This document shows positions 30,034 through 39,362 of a DNA stretch of 64,000 nucleotides, one piece after another (positions within the stretch are counted from its first letter, which is position 1; each line of letters starts with the position of its first letter). The stretch is from Symbiodinium natans (taxonomy: Eukaryota; Sar; Dinophyceae; Suessiales; Symbiodiniaceae), in NCBI GenBank assembly GCA_905221605.1, contig CAJNDS010001891.1, forward strand, positions 1 through 64,000, read 5' to 3'. The notes beneath the pieces are model-generated. The model made no database searches. It had not been told where the DNA came from and worked only from the letters and a program-made list of their open reading frames with translations. Both the position numbers and the translations under genes were made by a program.

Positions 30034-31741
30034 ACGAACCTATATTCCTGAACATGATCCTCTTGAACCCCCAAAAAGGGAAAGTATAAAATTTCTCAAG
30101 GGTCTACCTGGCTGAGTTTGAGGAGATGGGAGAGCCTCATGCCCTTAACTGACGAAATTCGGGTTTATATAGGTCTCCAGGGCGATACCGACTTAACAAC
30201 TAGGGAATATACCTTGAACTGCTATATAGGGACCCTTATTCTGATTCAAGGTATATTCCTCAATGAAGTTGTATTGAGCTCTTTGGGAATCTCAGCACCC
30301 CAACCAAAAAAAGAACCTACAACTGGCCGCGCGATAACTCCTCAATTGCGCGACATTGGCCTCCTGTGAGATCGCTAGCATGAGGGCTTAAGGGCCAGTT
30401 TTGGGGACCCACAGCCCTAAACCCTAAACCCTAAACCCTAAACCCTCACCCCGGCCTCTCCCACAAGCTTCTTCAGAACCTGTTGGTGGCTGATGGTCTG
30501 CAGGCGCTCCTGCAAGGAGGGGCCGTGCGGTGTAGGATTTAGGGTTTAGGGTTTAGGGCTTTCGGTTTTCGGTTTACCCAGAGAGCCCAAAACCCGTAAG
30601 TTAAGGAATATACCTTAAACTACCATGTAAGATCTAGAGTATGATTTTAAGGTATATTCCTGAACTACGTGGCAATGGGCTCTTTGGGAAGGGTTCAAGG
30701 TTTAGGGGTTTAGGGTTTCGGCGTTTGAGTTTCAATTGGATTCGTGATTTTGCGAGAAGTCCCGTAGCTATGACAAGCACAGCTAGCGGGCCCAGTATAC
30801 CCGTCGCCAACACCCCTTAATTAAGGAGCATACCCCAAGTCACAACAAGGAATTCCAAAAACACAAGCAGCCACAACAACAAATGTGCGTAAGAAGCATC
30901 TAAGAAGCTACTGGTAAGAAGGGATTTATCTTCACAAACATGTATCCAAAACCCAAAAGCGCTGAAACTAAATCCTCAATCCTACCCCCTAAGCGCTATT
31001 CCAGGATGGAGAGGTCTCGGGCTCCCAGGAAATGCGGCTCAGGGCCATACAGCCCTAGCCCTATCCGGGTCCCTTCCTTGGGTACGCCTCCGCGTTTAGT
31101 CTCCTCACCCAAAGGAAGGTACCCAAAAGCCTGGGGAATGTATAAGCCTCTAGGTGGGGTCAGGATCACAAGGCCAAGCCACCACGAAGCGCATTCCGAG
31201 GTGGTTCCTTGGCCCAACATCCATCAACGACGGGTAGGTCTTTAGAAAGAGGAGTTTCCGAGCCTTGGAGCGACGTTGTTGACAACACTACGTGGCCCAA
31301 ACTAGCATGACGCATGGGGAGACGACAAACCTGCATTCCAAGAATTCTGCGTCATCGACGGTTACGCCGCGTTGCGACTCGGGATGAGAGCTCTGCGCTA
31401 ACAGCCAACAGACACGATGTGGGGCTCGTTCTAACTTCGGGTTCAAGCCCACACAAGGGACCCTACTCCCAAAAGGGCACCCTACTCCCCAAACCCAGCG
31501 CCTGAATCGCAAGTAGGGTTCAACAAAGTACCTACAAGGAGAACCTGCCGTAACTTCGAAGACTCCAGTATTCCCTCATTTATGACATGTTCCTTGAATC
31601 ATATCAAGATTCTTATTGTGGTTGAATACTCCCAAGTGAGGGCTACAGGAGTCACCCCCCCCCCCCCATGTGAGAACTGACCACGTTGCGAACGAGCACT
31701 GGCTTCATGATGGCACCCACAACTGGCAGGATTCTGCCCAT
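29885..31741 (-). CDS. Minus-strand multi-exon membrane protein gene
   Basis: Proposed start ATG at 31741: MGRILPVVGAIMKPVLVRNV. Further minus-strand exons: SHPESQRGVTVDDAEFLECR (about 31,290-31,450), a block in 30,996-31,220 with a hydrophobic core (CASWWLGLVILTPP), a membrane span GVLATGILGPLAVLVIATGL (30,745-30,815), ERLQTISHQQVLKKLVGEAG (30,448-30,515), QEANVAQLRSYRAASCRFFF (30,305-30,366), GMRLSHLLKLSQ (30,106-30,143, donor GT of a family B fragment) and SEAEQKPRYDKPSTASVALN (29,885-29,975). Introns hold family E (30,195-30,296; 30,580-30,690) and family G (31,558-31,655) elements. Family unknown; head-to-head with the 31,861 gene. Confidence 0.5.
30003..30033 (+). repeat. (AT)n run
   Basis: Fifteen or so AT units after AAAT repeats. 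Others at about 6690-6708, 18,665-18,695, 39,145-39,182 and 59,105-59,150. Confidence 0.9.
30195..30296. mobile_element. Family E element
   Basis: Arms GGGAATATACCTTGAACTGC and CAAGGTATATTCCTCAATGA, ending GAGCTCTTTGGGA. It lies between minus-strand exons QEANVAQL.. and GMRLSHLL... Confidence 0.75.
30580..30690. mobile_element. Family E element, reference copy without telomeric insert
   Basis: AGAGAGCCCAAAACCC ... AAGGAATATACCTTAAACTA ... TTTTAAGGTATATTCCTGAA ... GGGCTCTTTGGGA. Compare 40,158-40,272. Confidence 0.8.
31558..31655. mobile_element. Family G element
   Basis: GACTCCAGTATTCCCTCATT ... TTGAATACTCCCAAGTGAGG ... CTACAGGAGTC; other copies at about 15,925-16,020 and 62,752-62,838. Confidence 0.7.
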
Positions 31742-31860
31742 AGTATATAAACTTGACACTGGTCTAAACCCTAAACCCTAAACCCTAAACCCTAAACCCC
31801 TAAACCCCTAAACCCTAAACCCTAAACCCTAAACCCTAAACTAGAGATCCGCCTAAAGAA

Positions 31861-32291
31861 ATGCCTGCAAAAATGCCTGAGGCAGGGGCAGTAGCCATGT
31901 ACACTTCCACCACGTCGGTGCGCCACGCTGTAGCTCCAAGGAGCCTGCAAAGCCGGGAGGGGGTGGGGGGGGGGGGGGTTTAGGGTTTAGGGTTTAGGGT
32001 TTGGGGTTTAGGGTTTGGGGTTTAGGGTTTAGGGTTTCGGGTTTAGGGTGTGGGTTTAGGGTTTGGCCGCAAAAACCTAAACGATTCAACCAAAAAACCC
32101 AATGAAGCTCGCAGACTCTGGCCTGGATTAAGCCTCCAATCCGAAAAGCCCTCGAACAGCAAACAATGAGACCTTCGACTACGATGTACGATGTGTACTA
32201 CGTTACGACTCCTCTAGCCTGGCCCGTAAACCCTGGACCCTCAAGACAAAATGACATGGAATTGTATGTGATGTCATCTCTCAAACGCTGA
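31861..32291 (+). CDS. Small two-exon plus-strand gene
   Basis: ATG at 31861 (MPAKMPEAGAVAMYTSTTSV ... RSLQSREG); the intron begins near a GGGTGGGG run, carries a telomeric array and ends GCTCGCAG. The terminal exon 32,115-32,291 reads TLAWIKPPIRKALEQQTMRP ... NDMELYVMSSLKR then TGA: 58 sense codons without interruption. Its 5' region is shared with the divergent gene starting at 31741. The minus strand of the first exon is also open, so that exon is less sure. Confidence 0.5.
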
Positions 32292-32504
32292 ATTTTCTTA
32301 GATTCGCCCATAGTGCCAAAGCAAAAACCGAAACTTACGCCCAAAACCCGCCCAGAACTCGCCTAAAACTTCGGAGGTGAACCCTCAACCGTAAACCCTA
32401 AACCCTAAACCCTTAACCCTAAACCCTAAACCCTTAACCCTAAACCCTAAACCCTAAACCCTAAACCCTAAACCCTAAACCCTAAACCCTAAACCTGAAC
32501 CCCG

Positions 32505-33130
32505 AGCCTTTGGCACCGAGCCGGTGAAGTGCCAGCTTTACGAGGCACTCCACAAAGGCCGGGCAGCGGAAGGCTGGCAAGGGTTTAGGGTTTAGGGTTT
32601 AGGGTTTAGGGTTTAGGGTTTAGGGTTTAGGGTTTGGGGTTTGGGGTTTGGGGTTTGCGGTTTGGGGTTTGGGGTTTGCGGTTTGGGGTTTGGGGTTTGG
32701 GGTTTGGGGTTTGGGGTTTATCGGGTATCGCGTTTAGGGTTTATCGGGTTTATAGGGGGAATCGGGTTTATAGGGTGTATCGGGTTTATAGGGGTTTACA
32801 GCGTTTCTCGTTTATAGGCTTTGAAAATGCCGAAGACATTCATTTCTCGATCCTGTCATCGAGTTCCACGCACTCCAGAAGCAGTGGCAGATGCCGGACC
32901 CCCCCCCCTTCGTTCGGCACTTGGAGGTTTCCGAAAGTAGGGTACCTTATTGGGGTCCTTCTTATAAGGGAATCCTACTAGTCGGGGACTATATTCGGGG
33001 TCCCTTATTGGCGCAACCCCCCCACGTATGCCAACGTGGGGCTGCCTACTTTGACTTATCTAGACGCATCGTGCCTTTAGGCAAGACCGCTTACCCCTCG
33101 CAAGCCATACTCCTAAAAAAAGAAAGTTGA
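32505..33130 (+). CDS. 3' part of a plus-strand gene
   Basis: Exon about 32,507-32,581 reads FGTEPVKCQLYEALHKGRAA ... with donor GTTTAGGG supplied by the telomeric array; a block at 32,816-32,890 reads GFENAEDIHFSILSSSSTHS; the terminal exon (about 33,035-33,130) reads RGAAYFDLSRRIVPLGKTAY ... AILLKKES then TGA. A J-type element (about 32,920-33,015) lies before the last exon. Confidence 0.5.
32583..32725 (+). repeat. Telomeric array switching from TTTAGGG to TTTGGGG
   Basis: Eight TTTAGGG units, then about a dozen TTTGGGG/TTTGCGG units. Confidence 0.95.
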
Positions 33131-33134
33131 AAAC

Positions 33135-34939
33135 ACCGCGGCCTTTGCGCGTTCCCTGCTGGCCGCCTGATATCATGCCTGAATCGCATCTGATGCAATG
33201 CAAGCAGGATCGGGCAGGATGGCGTGGTGCAAGGGTGAACTGTGAGCCCGTGATCCGTGTAGCGAGGCCATAGCGAAACTGCATTGACGGATTTGCCCTA
33301 AATCCTACACACGAAACCCGAAACCCGAAACCCCGAACCCCAAACCCCAAACCCTAAACCCTAAGCCCCAGACTTCCCAAAGTGTCTAAACCTTAAACCG
33401 CTTTGCTGGCCAAGGCCCCGGCCGGGGGCGGCACTTGTTGGTCGGCTGCCTTCAGGTACCCAGGTGGTCCTGGCGACAAAAGGCAATACATGGTGTGTTC
33501 ATGGGTTGTTTGGGGTTTAGGGTTTAGGGTTTAGGGTTTAGGGTAGTTATATGTAGGGTTATAAGTACCCTAGGTCGGGTTCTACGTATACATATAAGGT
33601 ATGACTGCGCATGAAAACCTGCAAGTAGCAACGCGTGCACTGCTGATATTCCTGACTGACTGAGTCTTTTAGGGTTTAGGGTTTTTTGGTTTAGGGCTTA
33701 GGGGTTTAGGGTTTAGGGTTTAGGGTTTTAGGGTTTAGGGCTTTCTGGCAACGAGTTCGGCCTCTTCGCCTGCTGCGCCAGAAGCGTGGAGCGAGCCTGC
33801 AACTTCATCCAGCAAGTTTACCTCTGGACCACTTGCTGGCATCTCCTTCTCTTAGTTGCTGAGCTCATAAGCCCCCAGAAACAGTGTACACTTTCAGTTC
33901 TATCGGGGATTCTGGTATCCCAAAAAGTGTACAAAGTGTGCTCACTCAGCTACTCAGTTCTTGTGGGTACCTAAGAGCCTAGGTTTCGCACTATATGACA
34001 ATAAGATTAGGCACCTCCCCCCCCAAAAAAAAAATGGAACTGACTGCAACAAAGGGTCCAGGTAAGGGTTTGGGGCAAGTAGAGGGTTTTTTTTGCAACC
34101 GCGTGCTCCGCCACCACCGGGGTAAAATTGAGCTAGGATACACTGCGGGCCCAAGATAAACTTGATGCGTAAGGAATTCTGATGCAACACATGGTACAGG
34201 GGTACCCAAATGGAAAACAAAACAAATCCCCAAATCATGTGTCACATCCCCTTTAAACCCTTTAGTTGGCCGAAAGCGTAAGCCTCTTGGGGTAGTTTCA
34301 TCCCTTTAAAGAAGGCAAGGGACCATACTAAGGGCTCATGCCCTGAGAGTAAGCCCCGAAACCCTTGTCCTAACCTTACTTCCCAAATACCCATGGGGGA
34401 AAAAGTTCAAACCTTCAGAATAAGACTACCTTACAAGAGGCCAAAAGTTGAAAAGTTGGGTTTTGAACCACTAAGTACCTAAGCATCTCGGCCTTTGTGA
34501 GCTGCAGCTTCTGCCGCCTGCGGTGCTCCTGTGCGAGAGCCAGCGCCCGGAAAGCCACTTGCCTGCGGCCCGGTCTCCATGCAGGAAATCGGGGCTTAGG
34601 GACCTCAAGCCATAAACCCTGAACCCCTAACCCCTAAACCCTGTTCCGGTTTCGGGGTGTGGGGCTTCGGGCTTGGGGTTGAGGGGGCTTGGGGTTGATG
34701 ACGCCTCTCAGTTGGACCTGCCCAGCCCTCCCTGAAAGAGACATGAACGCACTAAGCCTTAGGCGATTGTGGCAAGAGGACGTGAAGTGGGTTCACCTTT
34801 GATTGCTTAGGACACCCCATATATGCACTGACCTATAGTGAAGGGGAGCCCTCTACACTCACAAAATATGTTGACAGAGATTCTGCTCCACATTGTACAT
34901 GAAATGCCTACGGTTGAGAACTTGGCTTCGCCATTGCAT
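33135..34939 (-). CDS. Minus-strand gene with a basic helical segment
   Basis: ATG at 34939: MQWRSQVLNRRHFMYNVEQN ... with an ideal GTGAGT donor. A short block EGWAGPTERRH (about 34,685-34,730) follows a pyrimidine tract and CAG. Exon about 34,483-34,560 reads VAFRALALAQEHRRRQKLQL ... KAEML, a basic amphipathic stretch. Exon 33,745-33,845 reads KEMPASGPEVNLLDEVAGSL ... EEAELVARKP and abuts the family D element. Then CLLSPGPPGYLKAADQQVPP (33,392-33,475) and RANPSMQFRYGLATRITGSQ ... MISGGQQGTRKGRG (33,135-33,300). Several of these are also open on the plus strand, so strand rests on overall consistency. Function unknown. Confidence 0.45.
33487..33622. mobile_element. Family F element interrupted by telomeric repeats
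   Basis: GTTCATGGGTTGTT, then TTTAGGG units (33,508-33,543), then GGGTAGTTATATGTAGGGTT ... GAAAACCTGCAAG. The bases either side of the array (GGGTTGTT/GGGTAGTT) match at seven of eight positions. Confidence 0.75.
33851..33957. mobile_element. Family D element
   Basis: CTTAGTTGCTGAGCTCATAA to CTCACTCAGCTACTCAG; adjoins a minus-strand exon. Confidence 0.85.
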
Positions 34940-34949
34940 TGAAGGTGAG

Positions 34950-35180
34950 GGTTTAGGGTTTAGGGTTTAGGGTTTAGGGTTTAGGGTTTAGGGTTTAGGG
35001 TTTAGGGTTTGGGGTTTGGGGTTTGGGGTTTGGGGTTTGGGGTTTGGGGTTTGGGGTTGGGGGTTTGGGGTTGGGGTTTGGGGTTTGGGGTTTGGGGTTT
35101 GGGGTTTGGGGTTTGGGGTTTGGGGTTTGGGGTTTGGGGTTTGGGGTTTGGGGTTTGGGTTTGGGGTTGGGGTTTGGGTT
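34950..35180 (+). repeat. Telomeric array switching from TTTAGGG to TTTGGGG
   Basis: About eight TTTAGGG units followed by about 24 TTTGGGG units with a few indels. The glycine-rich ORFs over it are artefacts. Confidence 0.95.
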
Positions 35181-35364
35181 CTTTTTTTGCACGGGAGGGG
35201 GGGGGGGGGAGGGTAGGGTCGGCGAAAGCTCTCTGACTTCGAAGGGAGGGCGTTTAGATCGCACGCCCTGTGCTAATTTGTTCTTCCTATTAAGCTTACT
35301 CCGTGCTACTATAAATATTTATATTCACTCAGAGTGTTACGATTCTTCTAATTACTCTTCTTAC

Positions 35365-36625
35365 TGTAGCCCTATCAGCTCTTGAGCTCCGACTGCCCCC
35401 TCCGCAAAGACGGCACCTGCGAGCCCTCAGTACCGAAAAGGCTTTTGGGGTGTAGGGTTTGGGGTTTAGGGTTTGGGGTTTAGGGTTTGGGCCGGTTTGG
35501 GGTTTAGGGTTTGAGGTTTATCATGTGGGGTTTTAGGTTTAGGGGGAAGCGGCTCCAACAATGATTGGGGGAGAGTTCTGCATGAGATGGCATCATGATC
35601 ACGACAGCAGGAAAGCATAGCATCCAGCGCCTAAAGCGCTGGAGCTTCACGCATCATTTCTAGGATCGGATGTCCTAAACCTTAAACCCAGAACTTCTGT
35701 GGACGGTTTGGCTGACGGTCGGGGTTCTTGTGGGAATCTTCGGGTGGGGGACGTCGAGATGCGAAAGGTGGCCGGCTGGAGCTACCTACCCCAAAGTGGG
35801 CCAAGCGTTCTCTTACCTCCTCACCCTAAATCCCTACGGGGTTTAGGGTTTAGGGTTCCTAGCCCTAAACCCTGAACCCTAAACCATAAACCCTAGACCC
35901 TAAAGGCCCTAAAGGCCCTAAAGGCCCTAAAGGCCCTAAAGGCCCTAAACCCTAAACCCTAAAGGCCCTAAACCCCAAATCCTAAACTCTAGGTCTGGTA
36001 AACCCTACGCCTGGGCATGGTCCCGGTGCTCTTCGCGCCGAGTTGGGAAAAGCCCAGGTTCAGATCCTGGAAAAGGGTTTAGGGGTTTAAGGATTTGTAG
36101 GTATTAGTGTAGTTAGGGATTTCGGCATTTCGGGATGTAGGGTTCAGGAGGTAGCGTTTGGGCGCTTAGGGTTGAGGGGCTTAGGCCTTTAGGGTTTGGG
36201 GGTTAAAGGTTGAAATGTAGCCTTTCGGGTTAAGGTTGCAGGGGCTAAAGCGATTATGGGTTTAGGAGTCAGAAGTTGAAGGATGCAGGTTGAGGGTTTA
36301 GGGGTTTGGGGTTTAGGGTTTAGGGGGAACGGTTTGGTTTAAGGGTTTAGTGCTTAAACAGGCACAGCACCATTGTGGCACGGACCCTCCAACAAAAACC
36401 AAGCGTCATCTACAATCTACATTTTGTCGTGTACTCCTATCAATCATCATCTAGGATGGCTATCTAGGATTGCCTTAAAACCCTCTGAAAAATATTCCTA
36501 AATATGATCCTCTTAACCCCAACAAGGGAAATATAACATGTTCCAAGGGCCTATCTAGTCATCCGCAGGTTGTGGTTTCTGAAGTGCACAAGAGCTTCAA
36601 CTGCATGTCCTACGCCCGGATCTAG
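35365..36625 (+). CDS. Plus-strand gene with one membrane span
   Basis: After a pyrimidine tract and TGTAG at 35,368 a block (35,369-35,440) is open in two frames. The block 35,545-35,620 ends MIGGEFCMRWHHDHDSRKA then TAG and may be a separate gene. Clear exons follow: WTVWLTVGVLVGIFGWGTSR ... KVGQAFSYLLTLNPYG (35,698-35,838, a membrane span), GALRAELGKAQVQILEKG (about 36,020-36,075), TIVARTLQQKPSVIYNLHFV ... (36,371-36,454) and the terminal exon 36,559-36,625, QVVVSEVHKSFNCMSYARI then TAG. The last intron is the family B element at 36,451-36,558; the frame is kept across it with a GA donor. Confidence 0.55.
35624..35642 (+). other. Perfect small hairpin
   Basis: CCAGCGC-CTAAA-GCGCTGG, a 7-bp stem with a 5-nt loop, a few bases after a plus-strand TAG codon (35,618-35,620). 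It may be a 3' UTR structure or chance. Confidence 0.5.
36451..36558. mobile_element. Family B element, perfect 4-bp duplication, plus-strand intron
   Basis: TCAT at 36,447-36,450 and 36,559-36,562 flank CTAGGATGGC ... GGGCCTATCTAG. Removing GATGGC..TATCTAG joins ..YQSSS to SHPQVVV in frame. The donor is GA, from the CTAG|GATGG end. Confidence 0.9.
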
Positions 36626-36819
36626 AGCGCAAGGCGACCTCCATAACCTCCCACTGTACTGCGTCGTATGGAGAGACCATGCAATGACCCTAAACACTAA
36701 ACACGCATCTTCGCTGTACATGGGTATTTCCCAAAATCGGGGTACCCCTTTTATACCCCAAGTAGAGTAGAATCCCCCCCCCCCCCCCATTTTCGGAACC
36801 CCCCCCCCCCACATCTTCT

Positions 36820-36963
36820 GCACTGGCCTTCTCCGTCGGAATCTTGTCCGGGCTCAGGGCCATGGAAATTGCCTTCCTTGGTGGTTGCGATGCCTCTTTG
36901 AGCAAACGTGATAACTACATCAGTGCACAGGAGCAAGTTGTTCTACTCTGGATTCTTTGCTAG
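36820..36963 (+). other. Coding-like block, strand undecided
   Basis: The plus strand is open for 48 codons to TAG at 36,963 (ALAFSVGILSGLRAMEIAFL ...), but no AG acceptor is near its start. The minus strand also reads well (KAISMALSPDKIPTEKASAE) with a GT donor at a G run. Confidence 0.3.
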
Positions 36964-37019
36964 CCCTAGACCGTAAACCCTAAAACCCAAACCGTAAACC
37001 CTACATCAAAAGCGACAAC

Positions 37020-39002
37020 GAAGCCCAGGTGTCTGTATGAAGGTGCCCGCAGAGACCTCGTCGTCCGAGCTCACAGGCCCGAAGAACGACTCGAGGCGAC
37101 TGGAGCTGCTCCTCGGTCTGGGTTTGGGGTTTAGGGCTTAGGGTTTAGGGTTCAGGGTTAGTTGTATGGGTTCAGGTTGTTGAACTACTTTTTGCGAACA
37201 ACCCCCAAAAACTCAAGATAACAATCCCTTTTTTACCCTTGTAAGAAAGAATATTTTGCTTATTGAGTGGAAGGGGGGTTCAGGGTCTATGGGCCTAGAC
37301 AATTTCATTGTGTAGGACTGTATAGGTTGGGATTGGAAGGTCCCCCAAAATGGACGGACCATTGGGACATCAGAGTCTGAAGGACAAAAAAGGAGACAGT
37401 AAAGCAAAAAGGGCACCGGCTTTCGTATGCAGTTATGAAGGGGGCAGGTATGAGTGGGTCCTGCCAGCGTGCGAAACCACATCGTCTGACACTCCAAACG
37501 CTTAAGCCCCAAGACAGACGTGTAGGGGGTTGGGGTTTCAAGGCTTTAGGGCGTCATCATTGCGAGATGATAAGGTTGCGGTGGGCATCCGGTATGGACA
37601 CCCTAAAGCCTAAAGCCTAAACCCTAAATCCAAAACTCGAAACCCAAAAACCAAAAACCCAAAACCCTAACACGCGAGACAATCGCCAACAAGAACATGA
37701 CCAAACCCGAAACCCAAAAACCCAAAAACCCAAAAAACCCAAAAAACCCAAAACACCCAAAAAACCCAAAAAACCCAAAAAACCCAAAAAACCCAAAAAA
37801 CCTAAAACCCTAAACTTGAAAGTAGAGTTATAATTGGTTTATAAGTACAGTTGTAGTTGGTTTATAAGTATTATGAACCTCCTCTGGAGTAGACCCAGAA
37901 AAAAAACAGTACATACTTTTTAGGTATAAGTAGCTATAATGGGAACCCAACACCAAAAAAGCATTAAAGTACAGTACTCCAAAGCCCAGATGAACCTCCA
38001 AGTAGGGCCGGTCCTGGACTCCCTCTCTTGGATCTTTGCATCCAGGGCCTGGACGAACCCAGTGGAGGTTTAGGGTTTAGGGTTTAGGGTTTAGGGTTAA
38101 GGGCTTAGGGTAAGAAAACTTGGAGGTGTGTTGCCCTGATTTAGGGGCATCGGGCTCCATCCGATGGTAGACTTTAACTGCCAAAAGGAACCCCGAAGGA
38201 AGAGATCACCCAACACCCAAAACCCGAAAACCTTACAATCCTAAACCCTAAACCCTTAATAACCCTAAACCCTCAATATCCCTAAACCCTAAACTCTTGA
38301 CCCATACACTGATAACCCTAAACCCTAAGCCCCAATGGCAGCCCTTGCTTGCAGGCCCCAATCTTAACCCCTTAACCCGAATTAAACCCTAAGCCCTAAA
38401 TCCTAAACCCTAAGCCCGAAGCCCTAACCCAGAAATCCCAGCCCGAAACCTAAACGCCAACCCTAAACCCCTAAACCCCTAAACCCCTAAACCCCTAAAC
38501 CCTAAACCCTAAACCCTAAACCCTAAACCCATTTCGGGCCCCGGTCTCGTGAACTGCGCAGTGCCTCGAGGAACGTCCGCGTCGCCCGCTCCGCAGATGT
38601 GATCATCTCGGTTTAGGGTTTAGGGTTTAGGGTTTAGGGTTTAGGGTTTAGGGTTTAGGGTTTGAAAAAAATCGAAAAACTTTAGAAACTTGCAAACAGG
38701 TTGACTATACAGGGCGTGTGGTGTGCCCGAGCATGGTGTGTGCGTGAGTGCGCACATGCACGTGCGGGCGTGTGCACGTGGACGCGTGTGCACGCACGCT
38801 GGCACCCACGCCCGCACCCGCGCCCGCGCGCGATAAATCGGTTGTGCCTTTCAATTTGGTGCTTCAATGTGTTGTGGCCTTATCCCATGTCCTTTGGACT
38901 TGTTGTGCCCGGTGTGCCTTTCATTACGGGGCACTTAAGAGATGCAAAAGTACCAGCAAAAGCAGTTGAGGGAGTAGGGTTTAGGGCAGTAGTCCTTGCC
39001 AT
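37020..39002 (-). CDS. Minus-strand gene, tail with a PIP-box-like motif
   Basis: Proposed start ATG at 39002 (MARTTALNPTPSTAFAGTFA ...). Later exons: MITSAERATRTFLEALRSSR (38,533-38,608), IGACKQGLPLG (about 38,330-38,365), KVYHRMEPDAPKSGQHT (38,120-38,190), ALDAKIQERESRT (about 38,006-38,052) and RSSSSRLESFFGPVSSDDEV ... IQTPG (37,032-37,118). SRLESFF resembles the PCNA-interacting box of FEN1/XPG-type tails (Q-x-x-L-x-x-F-F) though Ser replaces Gln; no nuclease motif was found. The 3' end is a minimum. Confidence 0.4.
37816..38004. mobile_element. Family F element broken by insertion of a family P element
   Basis: Family F arms (GAGTTATAATTGGTTTATAA ... TATGAACCTC and ATGAACCTCCAAG) surround a complete family P copy. 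Confidence 0.85.
37882..37989. mobile_element. Family P element nested in family F, with 9-bp direct repeat
   Basis: CTCTGGAGTAGACCC ... GTACTCCAAAGCCCAG, flanked by ATGAACCTC at 37,873-37,881 and 37,990-37,998. The second copy (62,533-62,643) is about 90 percent identical by eye. Confidence 0.9.
38725..38835 (+). repeat. Alternating purine-pyrimidine tract
   Basis: Runs of GTGTGCGTGAGTGCGCACAT and CGCCCGCGCGCG alternate purine and pyrimidine over about 110 bp, a sequence type prone to Z-DNA. It lies in the first intron of the 37.0-39.0 kb gene as modelled. Confidence 0.7.
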
Positions 39003-39039
39003 AGAGTTGGGGAGGACTGATACTTAATTTCCGAAGGGT

Positions 39040-39362
39040 AGGGGCTGTCGAATGCATTGGTGATCGTACATATGTATAGGTTTATGTATGTACGTATGTA
39101 TGTATATGCGTTTCCTTGTACATGTATATGCGGTTGTCTTGTGCATATATATATATATACATACGTATATATATATATATATGTATATGTATGCGTGGGT
39201 GTACAAACGTATCTTTACTTTATTGTAGACGCATACTCTAGATGTATGCATTATGCATTTTGTGTGTAAGTCCATATGTGTGAACAAGTACTTAAAATAC
39301 GTACGCGTGTGTATATATTTCTATGTGCATCTATGTAACTTCATATCTGCATGAATATCTGT
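39040..39362. other. AT/GT-rich microsatellite region
   Basis: TATG- and TA-rich repeats between two minus-strand genes; no exon seen. Confidence 0.7.

Noticed and set aside
34995-35385. Gly/Val/Trp-rich and Pro/Lys/Asn-rich ORFs on both strands
   Set aside because: They translate (TTTGGGG)n; similar NPKPQT-type tails elsewhere are the same artefact of CCCCAAA and CCCTAAA units.
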